DNA of 64,000 bases, taken from NCBI GenBank assembly GCA_038231395.1, contig JBBRLL010000001.1, positions 62,001-126,000 on the forward strand, written 5' to 3'. Each line of letters begins with the position of its first letter. The stretch's first letter is position 1. Position numbers and translations under genes: made by a program. The DNA is from Stagnihabitans sp038231395 (GTDB taxonomy: Bacteria; Pseudomonadota; Alphaproteobacteria; Rhodobacterales; Rhodobacteraceae). This document shows, piece after piece, positions 44,795 to 52,935 of the stretch. The notes under the pieces are model-generated. The model was not told the origin of the DNA, searched no databases, and worked only from the letters and a program-made list of their open reading frames with translations.

Positions 44795-45589
44795 TCACCT
44801 CAACCGCGCCTTCAGGCTGAGCAGATCAGCCCAGGCCTCTCTCTTGGCCGCCGGGTTGCGCAGCAGATAGGCCGGGTGGGTCATTGGCAGCACGGGTTTG
44901 CCAAGGGCCGTCGCCCAAGTCCCGCGCAACCGCAAAATCCCCTTCTGGTTCAAAAGGGCCATGCAGGGCGTATTGCCCATGGACACGATCACATCCGGGT
45001 CAATCAGCGCGATGTGGCGTTCGACAAAGGGGCGCATCATGGCGATCTCTTCCGGCTCCGGATCGCGGTTCTGCGGTGGCCGCCATGGCAGGACGTTGGT
45101 GATATAAAGCGCCGTGGCAGGGTCGGGCGATTGCCGCGACAGGCCGATCGCCTCGAACATGCGGTCCAGAAGCTGACCGGCGCGGCCGACGAAGGGCAGA
45201 CCCTCCTGATCCTCCTCCCGCCCCGGCGCTTCACCCAGAATAAGGACGCGAGCGGCCGGATTGCCATCAGCGAACACCGTGTTGCGCGCGCCTTTTTTCA
45301 GGTCGCACAGGTCAAACCCGGTCAGGGCCGCACGCAACTCCTCCAACGTACGGGCGGCACCGGCTGCCAGCCGCGCAGCCGCCACCGGATCGGCTTTTTG
45401 GGCATCCGGCACCTGCACCGCAGCGGCGCGCACAACCTCCACCGCACGCTCCAGCCGTTCGGGAAGGTCATAGCGGTTGACCGGCTCCTCCTCAATCCAG
45501 TCGCCCACGCCCATCTCGCCCTGCCAGTCCAGCGCTGCCAGCGCCGCCTGCCAGTTCTTTGGTGCCAAGATGTCGTGCGTGATTCCCAT
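44795..45589 (-). CDS. Uracil-DNA glycosylase, family 4-like
   Basis: About 264 residues. Motif A GEAPGREEDQEGLPFVGRAGQLLDRM and motif B THPAYLLRNPAAKREAWADL are those of family 4/5 uracil-DNA glycosylases, which remove uracil from DNA. Only one Cys remains near the entry to the fold (FDLCDLKKGARNTVF), so a four-Cys iron-sulfur cluster is not obvious. Start is uncertain: ATG 45589 puts the first conserved block (LDWQGEMGV) about 20 residues in, as in relatives; ATG 45658 and 45676 are longer alternatives that would reach to within 27 bases of the divergent pyrB gene. Confidence 0.87.
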   Translation of the reverse strand: MGITHDILAPKNWQAALAALDWQGEMGVGDWIEEEPVNRYDLPERLERAVEVVRAAAVQVPDAQKADPVAAARLAAGAARTLEELRAALTGFDLCDLKKGARNTVFADGNPAARVLILGEAPGREEDQEGLPFVGRAGQLLDRMFEAIGLSRQSPDPATALYITNVLPWRPPQNRDPEPEEIAMMRPFVERHIALIDPDVIVSMGNTPCMALLNQKGILRLRGTWATALGKPVLPMTHPAYLLRNPAAKREAWADLLSLKARLR

Positions 45590-45703
45590 GCCAAAACGGT
45601 AGGCTGCTTGTACACTGGGGACAAGTCCGCCAAGCCAGTTGCCAAGCCGGTTGATCATGGCCCCCCCATTTGGCATAAGCCGCCATCAGCCACAGGAGAG
45701 ACC

Positions 45704-46666
45704 ATGGCCTTCCGTGCCCGCCACCTGCTTGGGATTGAACACCTCGCCCCGTCTGAAATCGTTGAAGTGCTTGATCTGGCAGACCGCTATGTCGATCTGA
45801 ACCGGCGCACGGTGAAATCTTCCGACGTGCTGGCGGGAATGACACAGATCAACATGTTCTTTGAAAACTCCACCCGCACGCAGGCGTCGTTTGAGCTGGC
45901 CGGCAAACGGCTGGGCGCGGACGTGATGAACATGTCGGTCGCCCAATCGTCCGTGAAAAAGGGTGAGACGCTGATTGACACCGCCCTGACCCTGAACGCG
46001 ATGCGCCCGGATTTGCTGGTGGTGCGGCATCCGTCCAGTGGTGCGGTCAACCTCTTGGCCTCAAAGGTGAATTGCGCGGTCCTGAACGCAGGCGACGGGC
46101 GGCATGAACACCCCACACAAGCCTTGCTGGATGCCCTGACGATCCGCCGCGCCAAGGGCCGCATCCAGCGGCTGACCGTGGCGATTTGCGGCGATATCGC
46201 GCATTCGCGCGTGGCCCGGTCCAACCTGATCCTGCTGGGCAAGATGGAAAACCGCCTGCGCCTGATCGCCCCGCCGACCCTGATGCCGCCGGGGGTGGAG
46301 GATTTTGGCTGCGAACTGTACGACGACATGAAAAAGGGGCTTGAGGGAGTGGATGTCGTGATGATGTTGCGCCTCCAGAAGGAACGCATGGACGGCGGCT
46401 TCATCCCCAGCGAGCGCGAGTATTACCACCGCTACGGCCTGGACGCCGAAAAGCTGAGCCATGCCAAACCCGACGCCATCGTTATGCACCCCGGCCCGAT
46501 GAACCGCGGCGTAGAGATTGACGGCGAGATCGCCGACGACATCAACCGCAGCGTCATTCAAGAGCAGGTCGAGATGGGCGTCGCCGTCCGCATGGCCTGC
46601 ATGGATTTGCTCGCCCGGAACTTGCGGGCGGAACGAGGGCGCGCAGCAATAGGGGTGATGGTGTGA
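45704..46666 (+). CDS. pyrB: Aspartate carbamoyltransferase catalytic subunit
   Basis: 320 residues. Carbamoyl phosphate binding FENSTRTQASFE, GDGRHEHPTQALLD, the LxxRxxxER-like MLRLQKERMDG and HPGPMNRGVE are all intact. Second step of pyrimidine synthesis. CAGGAG lies before the ATG. It leads an operon with a small membrane protein, a PH-like protein, pyrC and plsY. No pyrI regulatory gene is present. Confidence 0.97.
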   Translation: MAFRARHLLGIEHLAPSEIVEVLDLADRYVDLNRRTVKSSDVLAGMTQINMFFENSTRTQASFELAGKRLGADVMNMSVAQSSVKKGETLIDTALTLNAMRPDLLVVRHPSSGAVNLLASKVNCAVLNAGDGRHEHPTQALLDALTIRRAKGRIQRLTVAICGDIAHSRVARSNLILLGKMENRLRLIAPPTLMPPGVEDFGCELYDDMKKGLEGVDVVMMLRLQKERMDGGFIPSEREYYHRYGLDAEKLSHAKPDAIVMHPGPMNRGVEIDGEIADDINRSVIQEQVEMGVAVRMACMDLLARNLRAERGRAAIGVMV

Positions 46667-46767
46667 AAAAGCCGATGTCGGATGCAAGGATCGGCGGCAT
46701 GGTGGCGACGGTGGCCCTGATCGTGATGTTCGTACTGGTTGGCTTCGTGGTGTGGTGGGGAAGCTAG
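46663..46767 (+). CDS. Small single-helix membrane protein
   Basis: 34 residues starting GTG at 46663, which overlaps the pyrB stop (GTGA). MKKPMSDARIGGMVATVALI, then a hydrophobic run ending WWGS: one membrane helix of about 22 residues with a basic N-terminus. Translational coupling and the clear helix support a real gene. Function not recognised. Confidence 0.6.
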   Translation: MKKPMSDARIGGMVATVALIVMFVLVGFVVWWGS

Positions 46768-46800
46768 GGGTGGCAGGATCGGGCAACAGGGGGGCGGATC

Positions 46801-47412
46801 ATGGCAGGCGCATATTCTGACACGTCTTTTGAAGGATGGGACCAGTATCTGTCGGAGGGTGAAAAGGTCGTCTGGCAGGGCCGCCCGCATTGGCAGTTGA
46901 TCTTCGCCAACCGCTCAGGCGTTGAAAAAATCATTGGAGCGGTAATGATGGCCTTGTCGGCATTGGGTGTTCTGGCGATTTACCTGACACACAGCAGCGG
47001 AACCTTCGTGCCGGTTCTGATCTTTCTGGTGGGCGCAGGCATCGCTTTGGGCATCCATCCGAAAGGTGCCATGTTGCGCGGTACCACGACCTATTCTCTG
47101 ACCAACCGCCGGGCCCTGATCGCCTCCAATCTGTTCGGCCAACGCAAACTGAACGGCTACTACATAAACCCCAACGTGACGCTGGACTTCATCGACGGCA
47201 CGAGCCCCTCAATCTACTTTGCCATCGAAGAAAAGACCGTCAAGCGGCGCGATACCAACGCAGAGCGTCAGCGGGATGAACGCAGCAATTCGGGAAACCA
47301 AGGGCCGATCTACCGCGACGTGGTGATCAAGCGGCGCATCGGGTTTGAGTATATCGACGACGGGCGCAGGGTGTACGAGATGATGCAATCCATGCAGAAA
47401 GGCGCGGTATGA
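46801..47412 (+). CDS. Bacterial PH-like membrane protein
   Basis: 203 residues. EGEKVVWQGRPHWQ near the N-terminus, two helices (about 45-62 and 68-88), then TYSLTNRRALIASN and a beta-rich tail, the layout of YdbS/bPH-type membrane proteins. Its stop overlaps the pyrC start (ATGA). In Rhodobacteraceae such a gene often lies between pyrB and pyrC; no pathway role is known to me. Confidence 0.78.
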   Translation: MAGAYSDTSFEGWDQYLSEGEKVVWQGRPHWQLIFANRSGVEKIIGAVMMALSALGVLAIYLTHSSGTFVPVLIFLVGAGIALGIHPKGAMLRGTTTYSLTNRRALIASNLFGQRKLNGYYINPNVTLDFIDGTSPSIYFAIEEKTVKRRDTNAERQRDERSNSGNQGPIYRDVVIKRRIGFEYIDDGRRVYEMMQSMQKGAV

Positions 47413-48671
47413 CCCTGCATTTCACCAACGCCCGCCTGATCAACCCCGAGGCCGGGACGGATACGCCAGGCTCGCTCACCGTATCGGACGGCGTGATCGT
47501 TGCGGTGAACGGCCCTGCGCCGAAGGGCGAGAGCTGCGATTGCGGCGGCATGTGTCTGGCGCCAGGGATCGTCGATTGGGGCGTCAAGATTGGCGAACCC
47601 GGAGAGCGGCACCGGGAATCCTTTCGCTCCGCCGGGTTGGCCGCTGCGGCGGGCGGGGTGACGACGATCATCGCGCGGCCTGACACCAACCCCGCGATTG
47701 ATACGCCCGAAACGCTGGAGTTTGTGACAAGGCGGGCGGCGGAATCGGTCGTGCGGATCCGGCATATGGCGGCACTGACCAAGGGTCGTCAGGGGCAGGA
47801 GATGACCGAGATCGGCTTTCTGCTTGATGCCGGCGCGGTGGCGTTTACCGATGTCTTTCAGGTCTCAACCAACACCAAGGGCCTCGCCCGCGCGCTGACT
47901 TATGCCCGCAGTCTGGGTGCCTTGATTGTCGGGCATCCGCAGGAACCGGGGCTTTCGGCAGGGGCTGCGGCGACCAACTCGAAGTTCGCCAGCCTCTATG
48001 GCCTGCCCGGCGTGCATCCGATGGCCGAAAAGATCGGGCTGGACCGTGACCTTGGCTTGGTTGAGATGACCGGGGTGCGCTATCACGCTGACCAGATCAC
48101 CACGGCAGGGGCTTTGCCCGCCATCATCCGGGCCAAGGCTGTGGGGCTGGATGCGACGGCGGGGGTGTCCATCCACCACCTGACATTGAATGACTTTGAT
48201 GTGGGCGACTACCGGACCTTCTTCAAGCTGACGCCGCCTTTGCGGTCGGAAGATGATCGGCTGGCGATGGTGCAGGCGGTGGCAGAAGGGGTGATTGATG
48301 TGGTCGCCAGTTTTCACACGCCTGCGGACGAAGAATCCAAGCGCCTGCCGTTTGAAGAAGCGGCCTCGGGTGCGGTTGGCCTGCAAACCCTGCTGCCAGC
48401 CGCCCTAAGGTTGGTTCATTCGGGGGATATGAGCCTGCAAACCCTATGGCGCGCTTTGTCCTTGAACCCGGCGCGCAGGTTGGGTTTGCCGCAAGGACGG
48501 CTGGCCGAAGGTGCGCCCGCCGATCTGGTGTTGTTCGACCCCAATGCCCCTTTTGTGCTGGACCGCTTCAAGTTGGCCTCCAAATCCAAGAACACTCCGT
48601 TTGACGGAATGCGGATGGAGGGTAAGGTGCTGGCAACCTGGGTGGCGGGTGCGCAGGTTTTTGGGGCTTGA
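47409..48671 (+). CDS. pyrC: Dihydroorotase-like protein PyrC lacking the HxH metal site
   Basis: 420-residue amidohydrolase-fold protein in the pyrimidine operon. The usual metal motif DxHxH-x-REPG reads VDWGVKIGEPGE, so both His (now Gly58 and Lys60) and the substrate-binding Arg are gone, and the late catalytic Asp of the DHAPH motif is replaced (VASFHTPADEES). Glycine-rich strands and overall length match class I dihydroorotase. Known parallel: the inactive PyrC' partner that stabilises PyrB in pseudomonads. It is therefore likely a structural partner of PyrB, with an active dihydroorotase coded elsewhere. This is inference from sequence. Confidence 0.88.
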   Translation: MTLHFTNARLINPEAGTDTPGSLTVSDGVIVAVNGPAPKGESCDCGGMCLAPGIVDWGVKIGEPGERHRESFRSAGLAAAAGGVTTIIARPDTNPAIDTPETLEFVTRRAAESVVRIRHMAALTKGRQGQEMTEIGFLLDAGAVAFTDVFQVSTNTKGLARALTYARSLGALIVGHPQEPGLSAGAAATNSKFASLYGLPGVHPMAEKIGLDRDLGLVEMTGVRYHADQITTAGALPAIIRAKAVGLDATAGVSIHHLTLNDFDVGDYRTFFKLTPPLRSEDDRLAMVQAVAEGVIDVVASFHTPADEESKRLPFEEAASGAVGLQTLLPAALRLVHSGDMSLQTLWRALSLNPARRLGLPQGRLAEGAPADLVLFDPNAPFVLDRFKLASKSKNTPFDGMRMEGKVLATWVAGAQVFGA

Positions 48672-49285
48672 TGATGCCGGTAATTGAAGCGACGGCGACG
48701 GTATTGGTGCTGGTGGCGATGGCGGCATATTTGTTGGGGTCAGTGCCGTTCGGAATTGTGATCACAAGGGCGATGGGGCTTGGCGATCTGCGACAGATAG
48801 GCTCCGGCAACATCGGTGCGACCAACGTTTTGCGCACCGGCAACAAGGGGGCGGCGCTGGCCACCCTGCTGCTGGATGCAGGCAAGGGCGGCCTGGCGGT
48901 GGCTTTGGCGCGCGGATTGGTGGGAGAGGACGCGGCGCAGTTGGCGGCTTTGGCCGCTTTTCTGGGCCATCTGTTCCCGGTCTGGCTGGGTTTCAAGGGC
49001 GGCAAAGGGGTCGCGACGTTTCTGGGAACAATGTTGGTGCTGGACTGGCGCGTGGGCGCAGCCGCCTGCGCCACATGGGCAGTTACGGCTGCCGTGACGC
49101 GGATTTCGTCACTGTCGGCGCTGGTCGCGGCCGTGTCGTCCTCGCTGTGGCTTGTGGTGTTTCATGACGGCAGGATGCTGTTGCTCACCGTGGCGCTGAC
49201 GCTGCTGATCTATCTGAAGCATTGGCCCAATCTGGAGCGGATCAAGGCCGGAACCGAGCCGAAGATCGGGCAGAAAAAAGCCTAG
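48671..49285 (+). CDS. plsY: Glycerol-3-phosphate acyltransferase PlsY
   Basis: 204-residue membrane enzyme transferring acyl from acyl-phosphate to glycerol-3-phosphate. GSVPFGIVI, the GSGNIGATNVLR loop and HLFPVWLGFKGGKGVAT, all conserved, are present; about five hydrophobic helices. ATG at 48671 overlaps the pyrC stop; the next ATG three bases on is also possible. It closes the pyrB operon. Confidence 0.95.
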   Translation: MMPVIEATATVLVLVAMAAYLLGSVPFGIVITRAMGLGDLRQIGSGNIGATNVLRTGNKGAALATLLLDAGKGGLAVALARGLVGEDAAQLAALAAFLGHLFPVWLGFKGGKGVATFLGTMLVLDWRVGAAACATWAVTAAVTRISSLSALVAAVSSSLWLVVFHDGRMLLLTVALTLLIYLKHWPNLERIKAGTEPKIGQKKA

Positions 49286-49420
49286 CCGTCCACTGGCTTC
49301 AGCGTTTCAGATCAGGCGATGACAAGACCGTCGATATCGCTCTTTGGGTTTCCGACGAAACCATGCTGCCGGGTTCAGTGCTGCATGAAGGATGCAACGC
49401 CAAATCCGGCAAAGCCTGCG

Positions 49421-50767
49421 TCAAAGGCTGGCGGCGGCGTAAATCGGGGCCAGCTTGCCGCCCCATGCACCGTCGTACAAGTCCAGCCAACGATCGGCCT
49501 GGGTTTTTTCGGTTCTCAGAGTGCCGACCAAAGGCGCCAGAAAACGCTCCTCCCCCAAGCCACGACCCGCAAGGCCCGCGTGTGACAGGCCAACGGCGGC
49601 GCGGGCAAGGTCCAGCAGTTTCACACCATTCGCCTCGCCTTGCAGGGCAGAGACAGAGGCTGCAACGCGCAGACCCTCTCGGGTTTCAGCATCAAAGCCT
49701 TTGATTAGATCCCAGGCAGCATCCAAGGCGGTCTGGTCATACATCAGCCCAACCCAGAAGGCGGGCAACGCGTTGATGTGGGCTTGGTCGCCGCAATCAG
49801 CGCCCCGCATCTCGATGTATTTCTTGACGCGCGCCTCTGGGAAAACCGTGGTCATATGGTCGGCCCAATCTGACAGGGTGGGCTTTTCTCCCGGCAAGGC
49901 AGGCAGTTTGCCAGCCAGAAAATCGCGGAAACTTTGGCCCAACGCGTTGATATATTTGCCATCGCGGTAGACGAAATACATCGGCACATCCAGGACCCAA
50001 TCGACATAGGCCTGAAAGCCAAAGCCCTCGTCAAAGGCGAAGGGCAGCATGCCGGTGCGCGAATTGTCCAAGCCGCGCCAGATGCGGCTGCGCCAACTTT
50101 TATGGCCGTTCAGTTTGCCATCAAGGAACGGGCTGGAGGCGAACAGCGCTGTAGCGACGGGTTGCAACGCCAAGGCCACCCGCAACTTTTTCACCATATC
50201 CGCCTCGGATGCATAGTCGAGGTTCACTTGCACCGTACAGGTCCGGTACATCATCTGGGTACCATGCGTGCCCACGCGCCCCATATAATCGGTCATCAGC
50301 CGATAGCGGCCCTTCGGCATGACGGGCATGTCGGTGGCACTCCACTCCGGCGCGGCCCCGATCCCCATGAAGCCGATGCCCAACGGGTCGGCAATCGAAC
50401 GTACCTCGTCCAGATGGTTCTGCAATTCCGCCGCGGTTTCATTCAGGTTGGCCACGGCCGCGCCGGACAGTTCAAACTGACCGCCGGGTTCCAAAGACAC
50501 ATTGGCACCGTTGCGGGTCAGGCCGATCACATTGTCGGCCTCGCGCACCGGGGTCCAGCCAAAGCGCGCCTCAAGCCCGGCAAAAAGGGCCGAAATGGAC
50601 CGCTCTCCCGCATAGGGCAACGGGGCGTGGGTGTCTTTCAGGAAGCCGAACTTCTCATGCTCGGTGCCGATGCGCCAATCCGCTTTGGGTTTGTTGCCCG
50701 AGGCCAGCATCTCGGCCAGTTGGTCGAAGCTTTCGATGGGACCGCCACCGGATTGAGGTATCGACAT
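49421..50767 (-). CDS. gshA: Glutamate-cysteine ligase (alphaproteobacterial/plant type)
   Basis: 448 residues, first enzyme of glutathione synthesis. ADWRIGTEHEKFGF, VSLEPGGQFELSG, MYRTCTVQVNLDYASE and KYIEMRGADCG are the family's conserved blocks. Start at MSIPQSGGGP (50767). It is convergent with plsY. The GST at the left of the window would use its product. Confidence 0.95.
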   Translation of the reverse strand: MSIPQSGGGPIESFDQLAEMLASGNKPKADWRIGTEHEKFGFLKDTHAPLPYAGERSISALFAGLEARFGWTPVREADNVIGLTRNGANVSLEPGGQFELSGAAVANLNETAAELQNHLDEVRSIADPLGIGFMGIGAAPEWSATDMPVMPKGRYRLMTDYMGRVGTHGTQMMYRTCTVQVNLDYASEADMVKKLRVALALQPVATALFASSPFLDGKLNGHKSWRSRIWRGLDNSRTGMLPFAFDEGFGFQAYVDWVLDVPMYFVYRDGKYINALGQSFRDFLAGKLPALPGEKPTLSDWADHMTTVFPEARVKKYIEMRGADCGDQAHINALPAFWVGLMYDQTALDAAWDLIKGFDAETREGLRVAASVSALQGEANGVKLLDLARAAVGLSHAGLAGRGLGEERFLAPLVGTLRTEKTQADRWLDLYDGAWGGKLAPIYAAASL

Positions 50768-50871
50768 GAGGCAGACCTTTCGCAAAGGCAAATTCAAGGA
50801 CGACAGAGGTGTCGCGGCGCTGCGGGTTAGTCAAGGGTCAGGCTGGTCTGATCCGGCTAAATCACGAAGGA

Positions 50872-51420
50872 TCATGGATGCGCCAGCCTGCTGCCGGACT
50901 GTTTGCGCCAGATGACACGCGTCTCGGCGGCCAGCGAGAGGTTGCCTTGCGAGGCACTTTGGGTTTGCAGGGCAGCGACAAGGGCGGCGGTATCCATCCC
51001 CGGCAGGTTGGCAAAAGCGTCAAACAGCCGGTCAGCCCCGGCGGCATCAACCGGGATCAGCAAGGCCTGCCCGTCGGATTGCTTCAACCGCCACATCCGT
51101 TTTCCGCGCAGGATCAGCAGACGAATTTCCACCAGCTCGTCCAGCGACAAAAACCCGCCAAGTTCGGGCGCAAGGTAGCCCACCTGCGCCTCGTCCAGTT
51201 CCACGATGCCGGGGGCAGAGACGGTTTGGCTGAAGCGGGCGCGGCGCAAAGCGGTGACGGTCAGAACCGCGCCGATGCCGCCAATCACCACACCAAGGGG
51301 CAGCAGAATATATCCGCCAAGCGCCATCAGCCACAGCCCCGCCGCGACGATGACGCTGGCCGCAATCGCCTCGCGGTAACGGTAGAAGTGGGCGGCGACT
51401 TCGGGGCGCAGAAAAGACAT
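50872..51420 (-). CDS. Uncharacterised membrane protein with two helices
   Basis: 182 residues. After MSFLRPEVAAHFYRYREAI there are two adjacent hydrophobic helices (about 20-40 and 43-60), then a soluble beta-rich domain (FLSLDELVEIRLLI, LLIPVDAAGADRLFDAF). GAGGACG precedes ATG 51420. It resembles conserved Rhodobacteraceae proteins near rsmE/gshA but no function is assigned. The nuclease-like gene lies 13 bases upstream on the same strand. Confidence 0.78.
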   Translation of the reverse strand: MSFLRPEVAAHFYRYREAIAASVIVAAGLWLMALGGYILLPLGVVIGGIGAVLTVTALRRARFSQTVSAPGIVELDEAQVGYLAPELGGFLSLDELVEIRLLILRGKRMWRLKQSDGQALLIPVDAAGADRLFDAFANLPGMDTAALVAALQTQSASQGNLSLAAETRVIWRKQSGSRLAHP

Positions 51421-51433
51421 CAGGCCAACGTCC

Positions 51434-52180
51434 TCAGAATTCAGGGCTGAAGGTGAAAGAGACCGCATAGCGCATCAGCGAAAGGTTGGGCACTGCCCGT
51501 GCCGCCGACTTTGTGCGTTGATCAAATTCATGCGCCACGATGATGCCTCGAACGGATTGAACTGCGTCCTCCTCGATCAGATCGCCCATATAACCCAACG
51601 TTTGCCCGACCACCCGGGGGTCAGACTTGCCAGCCTTCAGTTCAACGACAACCAGGCGGCCCTGATCATCCTCGCACAAAATGTCGATAAAGCCGGATGC
51701 GACAAACCGTTCAGCGCCGCCGTCAATGATTTTGAGGCCCTGCTCCAATTGCGTGATGTTGCGGCGCAATGCGGTCTGCATGTCACGCTCCAGCGATAGG
51801 CGCTGCTTTTCGTCGGAGCTGCCCTGTGCAACGACGACCTCAGCCAGCGCAACAACGTCGCCCATCAAGGTAATGTTCGATGGGGGGGGGCCTGCTTCAT
51901 CTAGAAAACGGCGGTAAAGAACCACCGAGGCTTTATAAGAGGCCAGTCCATTTCGGACATTGCCCTCAATAGGGATGCGGGTGGGGTTGGCGCGATTTCT
52001 GCGCTCGTCATCCGAGGAATAGGTCATCTCGCGGATTAATTCATCAATTCCGCCTGAAAGTTTCAGATCATCCAGCGAGCCGTATGCTTGTTCGACCTTT
52101 CGAACCCAACTTTGCTGTGACGATGCCGTGTTGCCCGCGTAGCCCTGATCCAAAAGCCATTTTGCGTAGCCATCGCGCAT
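51434..52180 (-). CDS. PD-(D/E)XK nuclease-like protein with NucS/DUF91-type C-terminus
   Basis: 248 residues. Start is firmly ATG 52180, with AAAGGAG five bases upstream. The N-terminal 100 residues are helical (MRDGYAKWLLDQGYAGNTA, then SLDDLKLSGGIDELIREM). From about 145 the protein reads GAERFVASGFIDILCEDD, RLVVVELKAGKSD and GQTLGYMGDL, then VRGIIVAHEFDQ, the catalytic Asp...Glu-x-Lys pattern of NucS-type nucleases. GC content looks lower than in neighbours (125 of 240 bases in 51961-52200, about 52%). It is 23 bases after rsmE. DNA repair or defence are both possible. Confidence 0.8.
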   Translation of the reverse strand: MRDGYAKWLLDQGYAGNTASSQQSWVRKVEQAYGSLDDLKLSGGIDELIREMTYSSDDERRNRANPTRIPIEGNVRNGLASYKASVVLYRRFLDEAGPPPSNITLMGDVVALAEVVVAQGSSDEKQRLSLERDMQTALRRNITQLEQGLKIIDGGAERFVASGFIDILCEDDQGRLVVVELKAGKSDPRVVGQTLGYMGDLIEEDAVQSVRGIIVAHEFDQRTKSAARAVPNLSLMRYAVSFTFSPEF

Positions 52181-52203
52181 GAAAACTCCTTTGAAATTGT
52201 TGA

Positions 52204-52923
52204 TCATTTCCAATCTCCCAGCGTCACCTGCCAGATTGTCAGGGCCGCCACTGCCGCCGTATCGGCCCGTAAAATGCGGGGGCCGAGGGAAATGGGGGTG
52301 ACGTAGGGGAGTGACTGCAGTTTGCTGCGTTCCTCGGGCGAAAATCCGCCTTCGGGGCCGATCAGGATGGCCCATGATCCGGGATTGGCCTCCCGCAAAG
52401 CGGTGCTGCCATGCAACCCCTCGTCGGCCCACAGAATGCGGCGCTCCGGGTTCCATTGCCCCAAAAGGCGGTCCAGCGGGATCACGTCATCGACCGGCGG
52501 CACAAATGTGGCTTCGCACTGCTCTGCCGCCTCAATCGCATGGGCGCGGAGTTTATCCACACGAATCCGCTCGTTGGTGAAGCGGGTCTGCACCGGGATG
52601 ATCCGGGCCGCCCCCATCTCGACCGCCTTTTCCACGATGAAATCGGTGCGGGCTTTCTTGATGGGCGCGAACAGCAGCCACAGGTCGGGCGGGGCGATCT
52701 GCGGGGCGCTTTGGGCCATGCAGCGCAACACCCCAGCCCGTTTGCCAGCGTGTTCAACCGCAGCCTGCCACGCACCGTCCCTGCCGTTGAACAGACTGAC
52801 CGGCGACCCAACCGCCAGCCGCATCACGTTGAACAGGTAATTGGACTGAGCGTCATTCACGGCCACGGGTTGCCCCGCAGCCAGCGCCTGATCTACATAG
52901 AGCCTGATCTTCGCCTGATCCAT
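52204..52923 (-). CDS. rsmE: 16S rRNA m3U1498 methyltransferase
   Basis: 239 residues with a PUA-like N-terminus and a SPOUT knot: IIPVQTRFTNERI, EQCEATFVPPV, LIGPEGGFSPEE, SLGPRILRADTAAVAAL. Methylates U1498 of 16S rRNA. Start MDQAKIRLYVD at 52923. Divergent from ubiA over only 12 bases, so promoters must overlap the coding ends. Confidence 0.95.
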   Translation of the reverse strand: MDQAKIRLYVDQALAAGQPVAVNDAQSNYLFNVMRLAVGSPVSLFNGRDGAWQAAVEHAGKRAGVLRCMAQSAPQIAPPDLWLLFAPIKKARTDFIVEKAVEMGAARIIPVQTRFTNERIRVDKLRAHAIEAAEQCEATFVPPVDDVIPLDRLLGQWNPERRILWADEGLHGSTALREANPGSWAILIGPEGGFSPEERSKLQSLPYVTPISLGPRILRADTAAVAALTIWQVTLGDWK

Positions 52924-52935
52924 GAGCGTGAACCT

